38,752 nucleotides of DNA from Desulfobacterales bacterium (GTDB taxonomy: Bacteria > Desulfobacterota > Desulfobacteria > Desulfobacterales > JAAELO01), in NCBI GenBank assembly GCA_024226555.1, contig JAAELO010000538.1, positions 1 through 38,752 on the forward strand. Direction: 5' to 3'. Under the pieces are notes generated by a model that did no database searches, was not told the origin of the DNA, and was given only the letters and a program-made list of their open reading frames with translations. A program made the translations under genes and the position numbers. Within the stretch, counting starts at the first letter, position 1; the number at the start of each line of letters is the position of its first letter. Below, one piece after another: positions 25,127 to 34,869 of this stretch.

Positions 25127-26581
25127 ATGAAACCAGTAGTAGCATTGGTTGGAAGACCAAATGTTGGAAAATCAACACTGTTTAACAGAATTACAAGATC
25201 CAAGGATGCCCTTGTGGATGATTTTCCAGGAGTAACAAGAGATAGGAAATATGGTGATGTTACATGGGATGAGAAGGAATTTGCCCTTGTTGATACTGGT
25301 GGATTTCTAACCAGTGATGAGGATGACTTTGCATCCGATATAAAATATCAGGTGGAGCAGGCAATTGAAGAAGCCGATATTATAGCTCTTGTTATGGATG
25401 GTAAAAATGGTGTTTCTCCATATGATAACGAACTTGTTGAGATATTAAGAGGGGTTCAAAAACCTGTATTTTACCTTGTAAATAAGATTGACTCACCTCA
25501 GCAAGAGGATGAAGTCTATGAGTTTTATTCTTTAGGATTATCTGAAGTTTTTCCGGTATCTGGTGAACATAAGTTTGGTATAGGTGATTTTCTGGACAGG
25601 CTTGTTGAAACTCTTCCCCAGTATAAAGACTGTGATGAGGACGAAGGGATTATTAACGTTGCCGTAGTGGGAAGACCCAATGTGGGAAAATCTTCTCTTA
25701 TTAATAAAGTACTCGGTGAAAAAAGACTTCTGGTTAGTGATGTTTCAGGAACTACAAGAGATGCAATAGATTCCATTTATGAGAAGAATGATAAAACATA
25801 TAGATTTATTGATACCGCAGGAATCAGAAGAAAAGGAAAAGTATCCCAGAAAATTGAGAAGTTTTCTATTTTAAAGTCCCTAAAAAGCCTGGATAGATGC
25901 GATGTAGCATTGATTTTAATAGATGCTATTGAAGGTGTTACAGAGCAGGACATTACTATTGCAGGCTACGCCTATGAAAGAGGTTGTGGCTGCATATTTA
26001 TCCTGAACAAATGGGATGCGGTGGATAGAGAAGAGAAAAATGTTAAATTCTTTTTTGAGAAGCTTAAGATGGGGGCTAAATTCCTAAGCTTTGCACCTGT
26101 TATTACAATATCAGCGCTTACAGGTATGAGAGTTCACAAGATATTTGAACTTATTAATGAGGTATATCTGCAGTATAATCAACGTATAAATACGGGTGCC
26201 TTAAACAGACTTCTTGAAAGGTCAGTTGAACGAAATGAGCCTTCACTCCATAAAGGAAGAAGATTAAAATTTTACTATGCAACACAGGTTTCAGTGAAAC
26301 CTCCTTCAATAGCTTTTTTTGTTAACTTTCCGGATGGTATACATTTCTCATATAAAAGATATCTGATTAACCAGATAAGAGAGATGGCAGAGCTGGATAA
26401 AACTCCAATAAGAGTTTTCTTCAGGCAACGCTCGGGTAAGATAAATTTCACTGAATTGAAAGGTGACAATACCAACACAAGAAACAAAGGAAGCAAAGAC
26501 AAAGAAAGTCTTAATAAACACAGAAAAAGAAAGCTTCGAAAGAAACAGAGTCTGAAGAAGCAGTTGAGGGATGAGATATAG
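25127..26581 (+). CDS. der: GTPase Der (EngA), ribosome assembly
   Basis: Der has two tandem G domains and a KH-like C-terminal domain and is required for 50S subunit maturation. In the 484 residues, G domain 1 has GRPNVGKST (9-17), DTGG and NKID (119-122). G domain 2 has VGRPNVGKSS (181-190), DTAGIRRKGK and NKWD. The KH-like part covers about 355-450. The C-terminal tail is extra-basic (KHRKRKLRKKQSLKKQLRDEI-like), as in many Der proteins. The rarA gene begins two bases after the stop, so the genes are co-transcribed. Confidence 0.97.
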   Translation: MKPVVALVGRPNVGKSTLFNRITRSKDALVDDFPGVTRDRKYGDVTWDEKEFALVDTGGFLTSDEDDFASDIKYQVEQAIEEADIIALVMDGKNGVSPYDNELVEILRGVQKPVFYLVNKIDSPQQEDEVYEFYSLGLSEVFPVSGEHKFGIGDFLDRLVETLPQYKDCDEDEGIINVAVVGRPNVGKSSLINKVLGEKRLLVSDVSGTTRDAIDSIYEKNDKTYRFIDTAGIRRKGKVSQKIEKFSILKSLKSLDRCDVALILIDAIEGVTEQDITIAGYAYERGCGCIFILNKWDAVDREEKNVKFFFEKLKMGAKFLSFAPVITISALTGMRVHKIFELINEVYLQYNQRINTGALNRLLERSVERNEPSLHKGRRLKFYYATQVSVKPPSIAFFVNFPDGIHFSYKRYLINQIREMAELDKTPIRVFFRQRSGKINFTELKGDNTNTRNKGSKDKESLNKHRKRKLRKKQSLKKQLRDEI

Positions 26582-26583
26582 TT

Positions 26584-27942
26584 GTGGATCTGTTTGAATA
26601 CAGTGGAAATATTCATAATAAAGAGAACAAACCTCTTGCTGAAAGGATGCGTCCGGAAAGACTTTCTGAATTCGTAGGCCAAAAACACTTAACAGATGAA
26701 AACGCTTATCTTAAAAATGCTATAACCCAGGATAAAATTAGTTCAATGATCCTTTGGGGTCCCCCTGGGTGTGGTAAAACTACACTTGCAAATATTATCG
26801 AGTCAAACACAAAAGAGTGCTTTTTAAAGATCTCCGCTGTTCTTTCCGGTGTAAAAGACATCAGGGAGGTTATTGAAAAAGCACAGGATAATCTTAACCT
26901 ACACAGAAAAAGAACAATTCTTTTTGTTGATGAGATCCACCGGTTTAACAAGTCACAACAGGATGCTTTTTTATATCACGTTGAAAGTGGCCTTATAACT
27001 TTAATCGGAGCAACTACTGAAAACCCATCTTTTGAAGTGATTCCCGCTCTAATATCCAGATGCAGAATAATTACTTTTAACCCTTTATCAGAACCGGAAA
27101 TGGTTAAGATTCTTTCAAGGGCCGTTTCTGATAGTGAATGTGGTGTTGGTAACCTTAATTTAGTTTTTGATGAAGATGCTCTAAAGCACCTGATTAAATT
27201 ATCTGATGGTGATGTAAGAACTGCTCTTAATAATGTTGAATTAACAGCTTTCCAGGCAAAAACATTCGATAAGAATGAGAGCGGTAAAATTGAAGTAGCA
27301 CTTTCAGATATTGAGAAAATTCTTGAAAAGAAGGCGATGCTTTATGATAAAACAGGTGAGGCTCACTATAACCTAATCTCTGCTTTTCATAAAAGCTTAA
27401 GAGGAAGTGATCCTGATGCTGCTATATACTGGCTTTTTAGAATGCTTGAAGGTGGAGAAGATCCTTTTTATATAATCAGAAGAATGGTTCGTTTTGCATC
27501 TGAGGATGTAGGACTTGCAGATCCAAATGCATTAAGAGTTGCATTGAACTCCCTTGAATCCTTTAAATTTTTAGGATTTCCAGAAGGAGAACAAGCTCTT
27601 GCTGATGCTGCCATATATCTTGCAACTGCACCAAAAAGCAATTCTGTCTACATGGCCTGTAAAAGAGTAAAAGAAGAGATTAAAAACTCCGGTAATCTTC
27701 AGGTTCCCATGCATATAAGAAATGCTCCCACAAAAATGATGAGAGATACGGGCTATGGAAAGGGATATAAATATGCCCATGATTATAAAGGTGGATATGT
27801 CCCCCAGGATTACCTCCCTGAAGAAATAAAAAAAACAAGATTTTACCTTCCAACAGGAAGAGGTTATGAAAAAATTGTTAAACAAAGACTTGATAAATGG
27901 ATCAATTTGAAAAAAGATCTGGAAAAATCTGATAACCTCTAA
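26584..27942 (+). CDS. rarA: replication-associated recombination protein RarA (MgsA family AAA+ ATPase)
   Basis: RarA acts at stalled replication forks. The 452 residues have the family opening PLAERMRPERLSEFVGQKHL, Walker A WGPPGCGKTTL (58-68), Walker B FVDEIHRFNKSQQD (114-127), sensor GATTENPSFEV, arginine finger ALISRCRII, and the C-terminal tetramerisation domain (about 265-452: AFHKSLRGSDPDAAIYWL, RFASEDVGLADPNAL, GGYVPQDYLPE). GTG is the start, two bases after der. The spacing leaves its ribosome-binding site inside the end of der (GAGGG at 26567-26571). Confidence 0.95.
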   Translation: MDLFEYSGNIHNKENKPLAERMRPERLSEFVGQKHLTDENAYLKNAITQDKISSMILWGPPGCGKTTLANIIESNTKECFLKISAVLSGVKDIREVIEKAQDNLNLHRKRTILFVDEIHRFNKSQQDAFLYHVESGLITLIGATTENPSFEVIPALISRCRIITFNPLSEPEMVKILSRAVSDSECGVGNLNLVFDEDALKHLIKLSDGDVRTALNNVELTAFQAKTFDKNESGKIEVALSDIEKILEKKAMLYDKTGEAHYNLISAFHKSLRGSDPDAAIYWLFRMLEGGEDPFYIIRRMVRFASEDVGLADPNALRVALNSLESFKFLGFPEGEQALADAAIYLATAPKSNSVYMACKRVKEEIKNSGNLQVPMHIRNAPTKMMRDTGYGKGYKYAHDYKGGYVPQDYLPEEIKKTRFYLPTGRGYEKIVKQRLDKWINLKKDLEKSDNL

Positions 27943-28128
27943 AACTATACCATAATTAATATTACTGTTTGAGAAAAGAGAAGGAAAAACAAAAACGGTT
28001 TAATTTTGTTTTTAATTCGATTTTCGAGGATTAATCTACTTTATTAATTTTAGAGGTCAACATTAAACAGGGATAAATAGGAATTATAGGAGAAAATTAA
28101 ATAATACTATTTAAATATAAGGGATGTT

Positions 28129-28170
28129 GGAGTGGTTGGATATTAAAACGCCAACCACTCCTTTTCTTTT
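28129..28170 (+). terminator. strong terminator hairpin downstream of rarA
   Basis: GGAGTGGTTGG (28129-28139) pairs perfectly with CCAACCACTCC (28151-28161) around an 11-base loop, followed by TTTTCTTTT. It lies 187 bases past the rarA stop. Confidence 0.85.
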
Positions 28171-29330
28171 ACAGAATACGCCTTTTTCACGCCGATTTGC
28201 TATTAAGGACTATAAAAAAGATTGTGGGCAGGTAAACAACCTCTTTCAAGTATCCAAAAATAGCAAATGTTATGTAGTCTTCTTTATTGTAGCCAAACCT
28301 CAATCACGCAGAATCAGTGTTATAACTGAAAGAATTCTTCAACTATATTTTATCCATCAAAAAAATATACTTCTTTAGATATTTACCGATTCCAAGTTAC
28401 ACCAATTAGCAACTAAACCAGATCGATAAAAACAGCCAAAAAAGTCACAAATCCTGCACTATTAATGCTCATGCGACACATTTAAACATGTTTTAATTAA
28501 TTTTAAACATATCGATTGTTTTTGGTGTAAAATCTGCCCGGTGTGAAAGAGGCGTTGACGGAACTTCTGTCTTTCGATAAAAGAGATATTAGACATGCTC
28601 TTTTTCCTTAATGTGTGAAGAGTTAATGTTAGAGTCGGATTGAGGGCACTAACCTCTTTCCGGCTCGCTCTGTAGTAAAAAATGATTATTTACTAACTTT
28701 AAATAATCTTTTTTTAATTATTTTTTTATATCCCATTCATTTTTTGAAAATTTATAGATTTTATTTCATTGTAAAATTATCTCAAATTTAACATCTTTTG
28801 CTTAAAGACAGTTCGGATTTATATAAAAAAGGGGTTTTATGTAATTTTATGATTTTAAAATATAGACATTTAGTAGTTTTTTGAAGTAATTTTTAACTAC
28901 TAAAAATCTTAGAAATTTTAAATTGTTATAATAAATAGTATTTAATTTGAGTTATATTTACAAAGACATAGAGATTTTTAAAAAAAAGAAAATATTTTCA
29001 ATCGCAAATTATAAGAGCTCAAAATCAAGGGACATTGGAAATAACAACTGATCATGATTTTTAAAATGTGCAAATTAAACTTTTCAAAAGTTTATATTTC
29101 AATAGAACAAAAATGGTTTAATATTGTTCGGAAGGTTTTTAATTTTTGAGATAGCATCTCAAACTCATCGTATTTTAATAACAAATCTAATTTTTAGAAG
29201 TTCCTTAATTAAATTTTTTTGATTTTTAAGATGTGAAATATTTAATAGAAAAATATTTTCATTGAGTTTATTAACACTTCATCATTAAATAAAAAAAACA
29301 TTTCATAACTTTAACACCAAGGAGTATGTG
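28171..29330. other. long gene-poor region between rarA and the ankyrin gene
   Basis: Over 1.1 kb there is no gene I can support. A short open frame at 28124-28378 begins inside the terminator stem and has no credible homology. The segment 28530-28690 is more GC-rich and folds well (listed separately). A palindrome AAACTTTTCAAAAGTTT occurs at 29077-29093. TTTTTAGAAGTTCC (29191-29206) may be a decayed terminus of the intergenic repeat. Confidence 0.5.
28530..28690 (+). ncRNA. structured RNA candidate with mutually exclusive stems
   Basis: In an otherwise very AT-rich spacer this segment is more balanced. CCGG-(TGTG)-AAAGAGG (28538-28552) can pair with CCTCTTTCCGG (28653-28663). The same 3' strand can instead pair locally with GAGTCGGA and GAGG (28632-28645). 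Further hairpins: GACGGA/TCTGTC at about 28556-28572 and AAAAGAG/CTCTTTT at 28579-28604. TGTAAAAT just upstream is -10 like. It does not match the SRP RNA, tmRNA, RNase P or 6S patterns I know. The strand is inferred and the call is tentative. Confidence 0.3.
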
Positions 29331-32300
29331 ATGAGAACTTTTTCCTTACCTGAAAAAATAACACCTATCTGGCCAGATATTTCAAAGGATGATCCCAAAC
29401 ATGTATTAAGGCAATATGGGTGTATTGAAGATGTCCTTCATAAAAGGGCCCGTGAAAAATTCTTAGAGGCTTGTGAGAAGGGGAAGGTAGAGGTTGTTGA
29501 TGCATATGTAAAGCTTGGAATTGACCTTGAAATAAGAGAGGAAATATCTGAAGTTACACCTCTAACCAGAGCTGTTGAAGGAAATCACTCTGAGATTATC
29601 AGACTATTGGTGAAAGCTGGTGCTGACATTGAAGGTAGGGATGGTTCAGGAGATACTCCTCTGATGACCTCTATAAACTGGACCAATATAGATTCTGCCA
29701 GAACTTTGATAGAGTTAGGCGCAGATCTTGATGCAGCAGATAAATATTGCAATTCATCCCTTTCAAAAGCGCTTGAAGAAGACCTAAATGAATATGTTGA
29801 ATTACTTCTGGAAAAAGGAGCAGATCCTGGTAAATATGGGGAAACAGGTGAAAGTGTAATTCATACTGCTATTAGTGAAGGGCTTCCAGACAGATTAAAG
29901 ATGCTGTTAAAATATTGTAAAAAACCGGATTTAATAGATAATAAAGGACAGTCCTTATTAGGGTATGCTGTCCTTCAGGATGATGTTGAGATTGTTGAAG
30001 TACTTTTAGAGTATGGTACTGACACACAAAAGCTCTGTAATGGATGGAGCTTATATGACATTGCCCTCTTCCATGGATATGATGAAATCCTGGATGTTTT
30101 ACCTATGAACCAGAATATAGATGAAAGAGATTTACAATTTCTGAAAGCTGCAAAAGATGGTGATCTGGAAAGAGTAAAAGATGAGCTTGCAAATGGAGCA
30201 AGACTAAATGTTCTGGATTACAAAATGTGCAATGCTGTGCATATTGCTATGGGTGCTGAAGAGAGTGAAACAGCGATATATATAGTAAATCAGGGGATTG
30301 ATCTGAAACTTAGAAATACTGAAGGTGAAAATGTAATTGGATATTGTACGGAAGCTGATACTGTAATTAAACTTCTTGAACTTGGGGTAGATCCAAATAA
30401 TATAAAGGATGATAAAAAAACGTGTTCATTGATTGAGCAGGCTTTGGATAGTTGTAACCCAGAATTTTTAAAAGCTCTTATTGACCATGGAGCCAATATT
30501 GATGACCTTTCTCACACACATCTCACCTTCAATTATGGTGAAGGAACTCCGGAAAGTTTAGCTGAAGCGATTAAAATTTTACATAAAGCAGGTGCTGACC
30601 TTGAAGCGATAGATAGTGATGGTAGTACTCTGCTAATTTCGGCGGCTTACAGGTTAAATACAGAAGCTATTAAAGCTCTTGTTAAAGCTGATGTTAATAT
30701 TGATGCTAAAAACAAAAATGGAGAAAGTGCTCTTATTAAAGCCTGTGATTCATTTGATGATTTTGAAAATGTGGCAGAGATTGTCATTTTTTTGCTTATA
30801 GCAGGTGCGGATTACTCTTTTTTGGATTGGCAGGAAAATAGCTGTTATGATAATGCAAAAATGAAGGATAATTTCTCAGCAATGGAAATTATCGAAAAAT
30901 TTATGGCTGGTACTTTAGAAACAGCAAAAAAACAAACTGGGGCAAAAGAGCTCACTTCTGAACTTTTTGAGAATCTACTAACAATTACAAATCATGAAAC
31001 ATTTCTTTATTGGGTTAGAAATCGGAGTTTTGCTATTGTAAAAGGTCTTTTAGGAGCAGGATTTATACCCAAATCTCCATCTGGAAAAGGAACACAAGCT
31101 TTAACTATTGCAATTGAGAATGAAGATAAAGAGATTGTTAAACTTCTACTTGAGCATGGTGCAGATCCAAACACAATTGAACTTTATGATAATTCACCAT
31201 ATTCTGCTGCTGTTGAATCAGATGATATCGATTACATAAAATTACTCCTTGATTATGGTCTTGATCCAAATCAGACTGATGACTGGTGCAGAAGCAGATT
31301 AAACATTCTGGCTACTAAAGGAAAAATGGATTTTATAGAGTTGTTATGTGAAAATGGTGCGTCCGTTGAAGTTTATCCCATTGGCAAAACGCCTTTTGTA
31401 GCAGCAGTTGAAGAGGGAGATTTTGAATTGTGTGAGTGGCTGTTAATCAGAGGAGCCAATATAAATATTCGATTTGAAGATGATGAAAACCCCCTGATTA
31501 TAGCTGTTAATGAAGAGAAAGAGGAGATGGTTTATGCACTTGCAGAAGCAGGTGCTGATCTGAATTGTCAAAATGAAAACGGAGAAACAGCTCTTATAAT
31601 TGCAACAAAAAAAGGCAATTTACCCATAATTACAATGCTTTTAGAAAAAGGTGCTGATATTTCCATTAAAGATAATGATGGGGAATCTGCTATTTCTTTG
31701 GCTTCATATCGTGAAGAACTTCAAGATACTTTCAGGGAGTATACAGGTAATCAATTTGAAAAACCTGAGATTGAATACTCATCTATTGTGGATAAACCCC
31801 TTACTCCACTTTTAAAATCTATCTATGGTCAGGATATGGATAGGTTTGAAGAACTTGTTTCGAAAGATGATGTGGATGAAACAAATTACAGAGGTGATAC
31901 TCCTTTAATGATAGCAGTTGCATTCAACAGATTTGATATGATGGAAATACTTATGGAAAAAGGTGCTGATGTTAAAAAGAAAAATATGTTTGGGGACACC
32001 GCCTGGAGTTATTCATTTGTATATAAAGATGAGTCTATAAGAAAGAGGTTCGAAGATGAAGGATCTAAACTCGATATGGATGCCTTAAATCAATGGGCTT
32101 CTCTTTCAATGCGCCGTGATGATATTAAGAAAAGTTTTGAAGATGGTGATATTCCAAAAATAGTTTCATTTATTGATAAAAAAGAACTTGATATTAACTA
32201 TTTGTATTCTAATCAATCACCACTGCAATATGCACGTTCACTGGGCGATGAAGTGCTTCTTAATATTCTGGTCGCTAAAGGTGCAGATGTTTCATTGGAT

Positions 32301-32339
32301 GATAATAGAGGCTCTCAAGAGAATAATTTAAAAATGTGA
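29331..32339 (+). CDS. large ankyrin-repeat protein
   Basis: The ATG at 29331 follows AAGGAG by six bases; a GTG three bases earlier is too close. The 1002 residues are almost entirely ankyrin repeats, for example VTPLTRAVEGNHSEIIRLLVKAGADIEGRDGSGDTPLM-type units throughout, with a less regular section at about 505-590 (AGTLETAKKQTGAKELTSEL). There is no signal peptide, membrane segment or catalytic domain, so it is a predicted cytosolic scaffold for protein binding. It is acidic. It stands alone, after a spacer of more than 900 bases and before an opposite-strand receiver gene. Partners are unknown. Confidence 0.92.
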   Translation: MRTFSLPEKITPIWPDISKDDPKHVLRQYGCIEDVLHKRAREKFLEACEKGKVEVVDAYVKLGIDLEIREEISEVTPLTRAVEGNHSEIIRLLVKAGADIEGRDGSGDTPLMTSINWTNIDSARTLIELGADLDAADKYCNSSLSKALEEDLNEYVELLLEKGADPGKYGETGESVIHTAISEGLPDRLKMLLKYCKKPDLIDNKGQSLLGYAVLQDDVEIVEVLLEYGTDTQKLCNGWSLYDIALFHGYDEILDVLPMNQNIDERDLQFLKAAKDGDLERVKDELANGARLNVLDYKMCNAVHIAMGAEESETAIYIVNQGIDLKLRNTEGENVIGYCTEADTVIKLLELGVDPNNIKDDKKTCSLIEQALDSCNPEFLKALIDHGANIDDLSHTHLTFNYGEGTPESLAEAIKILHKAGADLEAIDSDGSTLLISAAYRLNTEAIKALVKADVNIDAKNKNGESALIKACDSFDDFENVAEIVIFLLIAGADYSFLDWQENSCYDNAKMKDNFSAMEIIEKFMAGTLETAKKQTGAKELTSELFENLLTITNHETFLYWVRNRSFAIVKGLLGAGFIPKSPSGKGTQALTIAIENEDKEIVKLLLEHGADPNTIELYDNSPYSAAVESDDIDYIKLLLDYGLDPNQTDDWCRSRLNILATKGKMDFIELLCENGASVEVYPIGKTPFVAAVEEGDFELCEWLLIRGANINIRFEDDENPLIIAVNEEKEEMVYALAEAGADLNCQNENGETALIIATKKGNLPIITMLLEKGADISIKDNDGESAISLASYREELQDTFREYTGNQFEKPEIEYSSIVDKPLTPLLKSIYGQDMDRFEELVSKDDVDETNYRGDTPLMIAVAFNRFDMMEILMEKGADVKKKNMFGDTAWSYSFVYKDESIRKRFEDEGSKLDMDALNQWASLSMRRDDIKKSFEDGDIPKIVSFIDKKELDINYLYSNQSPLQYARSLGDEVLLNILVAKGADVSLDDNRGSQENNLKM

Positions 32340-32460
32340 TTTTTTTGAAATCCCTTCTTTTTTTATTTCGAAATTGAGATAAAAAAATAATTTACGTGAA
32401 GGATTTAGATTATATTCGTTTAAATAGTATCTGCAATTTTTAATTAAATAACAAAAAAAT

Positions 32461-32868
32461 TTATGAGCTGACCTGATTAAATCCGAGAGATTCGATAGTT
32501 TTAGCCAGTGTTTCCAAAACAAAAGGTTTGACGATAAATTTATCACAACCTGCTGTAATGCACTCCTTAACAATTGCAGCTTCTGCATTTCCTGTTATCA
32601 TAATAATTTTTACGCCATTTTTCCTTTCAACTTCCCTTGATTTTTCGCGGGATCTTATCTCTCTCAAAACTTCAAGACCAGTTTTTCTCTCCATCATTAT
32701 ATCTAAAAATATAATATCGAACTCATTTTTATTCATTACAGCATCTTCGTATGCGCTTAAACCATCATTTCCATCTTCTGTTACTACAATTTGTCCATAT
32801 GGTTTAAGTGATTTCTTAAGGAGTGACCTGATTAGTGCCTCATCATCAATAATTAGAATTTTTGCCAT
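32461..32868 (-). CDS. CheY-like response regulator receiver protein
   Basis: The ATG at 32868 (MAKILIIDDE) follows GGAGA by seven bases; an upstream ATG overlaps that ribosome-binding site. The 135-residue single receiver domain has the acidic pair Asp8/Asp9, phospho-acceptor Asp56 (IIFLDIMM), Thr92 (IMITGNAE) and Lys114 (FIVKPF). There is no output domain, so it signals by protein-protein contact. No histidine kinase is nearby. The segment at about 65-88 (REIRSREKSREVERKNG) is longer and more charged than in CheY. Confidence 0.92.
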   Translation of the reverse strand: MAKILIIDDEALIRSLLKKSLKPYGQIVVTEDGNDGLSAYEDAVMNKNEFDIIFLDIMMERKTGLEVLREIRSREKSREVERKNGVKIIMITGNAEAAIVKECITAGCDKFIVKPFVLETLAKTIESLGFNQVSS

Positions 32869-32880
32869 AAAAGTCTCCAA

Positions 32881-33194
32881 TCAACTACGTAAATAATAAG
32901 TTTTAATAGAAAATTATTCAAACTTATTATAAAAATATGGAAAATACTCAATTAAATTGTAAAATAACAGTAGACCAATGTCAACAAGCTAAATTTTAAA
33001 GATCTCACAAATTGAAAAGATAAGATCATAATTGTTGAAGTATTAGGTTCCATAGAAAGATTAAGAACTTTTATCTTCAACTTTTACATCTTTTTTACAA
33101 CATTTTTACAGCCATTTGGCACCGATCCCATCTTTTAATGTAATGATTTATTCAGGAAATAAATAAAATTTATTATTCATGAAGGAGAAGGGTT
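32881..33194. other. AT-rich divergent spacer upstream of the vWA gene
   Basis: No gene, repeat copy or clear promoter is seen. TTGGCAC at about 33116 resembles a sigma-54 -24 box but lacks a -12 GC at the right spacing. GAAGGAGAAGG upstream of 33195 is the vWA ribosome-binding site. Confidence 0.4.
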
Positions 33195-34364
33195 ATGAAA
33201 GCTACTATTCTGTTTTTACTTATAACATTTTTACCGGTTCTGTCATTTGCAGATACAGATAAAGAGATATCAAAAGATAATCAAAAAATAGATAAGCCTA
33301 AAATTGAGCTTGTGTTTGCTTTAGATACAACAGGAAGTATGAGCAGCCTTATTGCTGCTGCAAAGGATAAGATATGGTCCATAGCTAATACTATGGCAAC
33401 GGCTAAACCAGCTCCTGAAATTAAAATAGGTATTGTAGGTTACAGGGACAGAGGTGATTCTTATATTACAACAATCACTGAAATGACAGATGACCTTGAC
33501 CAGGTATACCAGAAGTTAATGGAGTATAGGGCTGTAGGAGGAGGAGATCATCCTGAAAGCGTAAACCAGGCCTTATATGATGCAGTCCATAAAAACAAAT
33601 GGAGTACAGATAAAGCAAAAACATATAAAGTAATTTTTCTTGTTGGTGATGCACCGCCACATATGGACTATAAAGATGATGTGAAATATAAGGTTACTTG
33701 TGCTGAAGCTTTAAAAAAAGGAATAGTCATAAACACTATCCAGTGTGGAACTTTAAGTGGAACTAAACAAGTTTGGAAAAGGATAGCATACCTTGCAAAT
33801 GGACAATATTTTAGAGTTGCTCATGGTGGAGATTCGAAAGATTATAAAACACCATATGATAATGAGATCGCTAAAAAATCAAGAGAGCTTCATGAAACTA
33901 AAGTTTATTATGGTGATAGAAAATTTCATCTGATGAATAAAAAGAAACTTGATGCAGTAAAAGATATATACTCAAAAGCTAAAACTTCTTCCATAGCAAA
34001 ACGTAGTTCATATAATATGAGTGGATCTGGAAAAAAGAATTTAATGGGTTCCCAGGAAATTGTTGATTCAGTTTCAAACGGTAAGATAAAGATTGAAGAT
34101 ATTAAATCAAAAGAGCTTCCTCCAGTAATGCAGAAAATGACATTAAAAGAGAGAAAAGAGTATATTGAAAAGAAGAATAAGAAAAGAAAGAAACTTTATA
34201 GTGAACTGAAAGAGCTGAACAAAAAACGTCAAACCCACATTTTAAGAATCGTTAAAAAAGAGAAAGATAAGGGGAAAAATTCCCTTGATATGAAGATATA
34301 CAAATCGATAAAAAAGCAGGCAGCTGAAAAAGAGATAATGTATAAAGAAGAACTTCAATATTAG
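33195..34364 (+). CDS. secreted von Willebrand factor type A domain protein
   Basis: The 389-residue product has a signal peptide (about 1-19, cleavage near SFA-D). A vWA domain follows (about 37-210): ELVFALDTTGSMSSLI with the MIDAS motif DTTGSMS (44-50), IGIVGYRDRGD, and VIFLVGDAPPHMDY. The C-terminal 170 residues are basic and helical with a coiled coil (KKRKKLYSELKELNKKRQTH). It is predicted periplasmic or extracellular and to bind protein through a metal ion. No secretion or protease partner is adjacent. Confidence 0.9.
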   Translation: MKATILFLLITFLPVLSFADTDKEISKDNQKIDKPKIELVFALDTTGSMSSLIAAAKDKIWSIANTMATAKPAPEIKIGIVGYRDRGDSYITTITEMTDDLDQVYQKLMEYRAVGGGDHPESVNQALYDAVHKNKWSTDKAKTYKVIFLVGDAPPHMDYKDDVKYKVTCAEALKKGIVINTIQCGTLSGTKQVWKRIAYLANGQYFRVAHGGDSKDYKTPYDNEIAKKSRELHETKVYYGDRKFHLMNKKKLDAVKDIYSKAKTSSIAKRSSYNMSGSGKKNLMGSQEIVDSVSNGKIKIEDIKSKELPPVMQKMTLKERKEYIEKKNKKRKKLYSELKELNKKRQTHILRIVKKEKDKGKNSLDMKIYKSIKKQAAEKEIMYKEELQY

Positions 34365-34454
34365 AATTTTTCTATAGGTTCTCTTGAATAAAATATGGAA
34401 AATTGAAGCACTTTGATTGCTATATAACCTCTACAAGAGTAATTAGCAGCAGGA

Positions 34455-34616
34455 GGGAACTTCTAATAACTGTTTTTTGACCGAACTACTGCGTTATTAC
34501 TAAAAAAGAACTGTGTAAAATCGATTCAATATTTTTTCTAATGCAGAGATTTTATAAAACTGAAAGCTTTTATAAACGTTGTATTTCAATCAAAATTCTA
34601 ATTATTAGAGGTTACC
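34455..34616. repeat. palindromic intergenic element, copy H
   Basis: The left end is GGGAACTTCTAATAACTG and the right end TAATTATTAGAGGTTACC. The inside has TTTATAAAACTGAAAGC-TTTTATAAA arms. It forms a tandem pair with copy I 28 bases downstream. Confidence 0.85.
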
Positions 34617-34644
34617 TGGAGTGTTTCTTCTCTTCATATTAAAA

Positions 34645-34758
34645 GGAACCTCTAATAACTGTTTTTTTTTGCGAAATACAGATAACAAAAATAAAACTGT
34701 AGTAAAATCAACCCGTTGTTTTTTGTTATGCAGAGATTTTATAAAACTGAAAGCCCTG
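34645..34758. repeat. palindromic intergenic element, copy I (right end missing)
   Basis: It starts GGAACCTCTAATAACTG and continues with CGAAATACAGATAACAAAAA and CCCGTTGTTTTTTGTTATGC. These match copy J closely. It then ends at TTTATAAAACTGAAAG, shared with copy H, with no terminal repeat. The 34365-34869 interval is otherwise empty. Confidence 0.75.
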
Positions 34759-34869
34759 AAAATACCAAAAATGGATCTGAAGAAAAAGCCGGTTCCAAGG
34801 AAAATGGTGACTTATGTGATTTTGATTTTTTTTGATAAACCAATATCTGGCGGGATCGCTCCCTCCAAT

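Noticed and set aside
28124-28378. 84-residue open frame after rarA
   Set aside because: It starts inside the terminator stem, and its sequence looks random with no domain; better explained as a non-coding spacer.
28530-28690. Possible 6S or SRP RNA next to rarA
   Set aside because: The SRP loop motif (GGAAG...GAAGCAGCC type) is absent and no long rod with a central bubble as in 6S could be drawn; kept only as an unnamed RNA candidate.
33116-33135. Possible sigma-54 promoter before the vWA gene
   Set aside because: TTGGCAC is present, but the -12 GC is missing at ten-base spacing.
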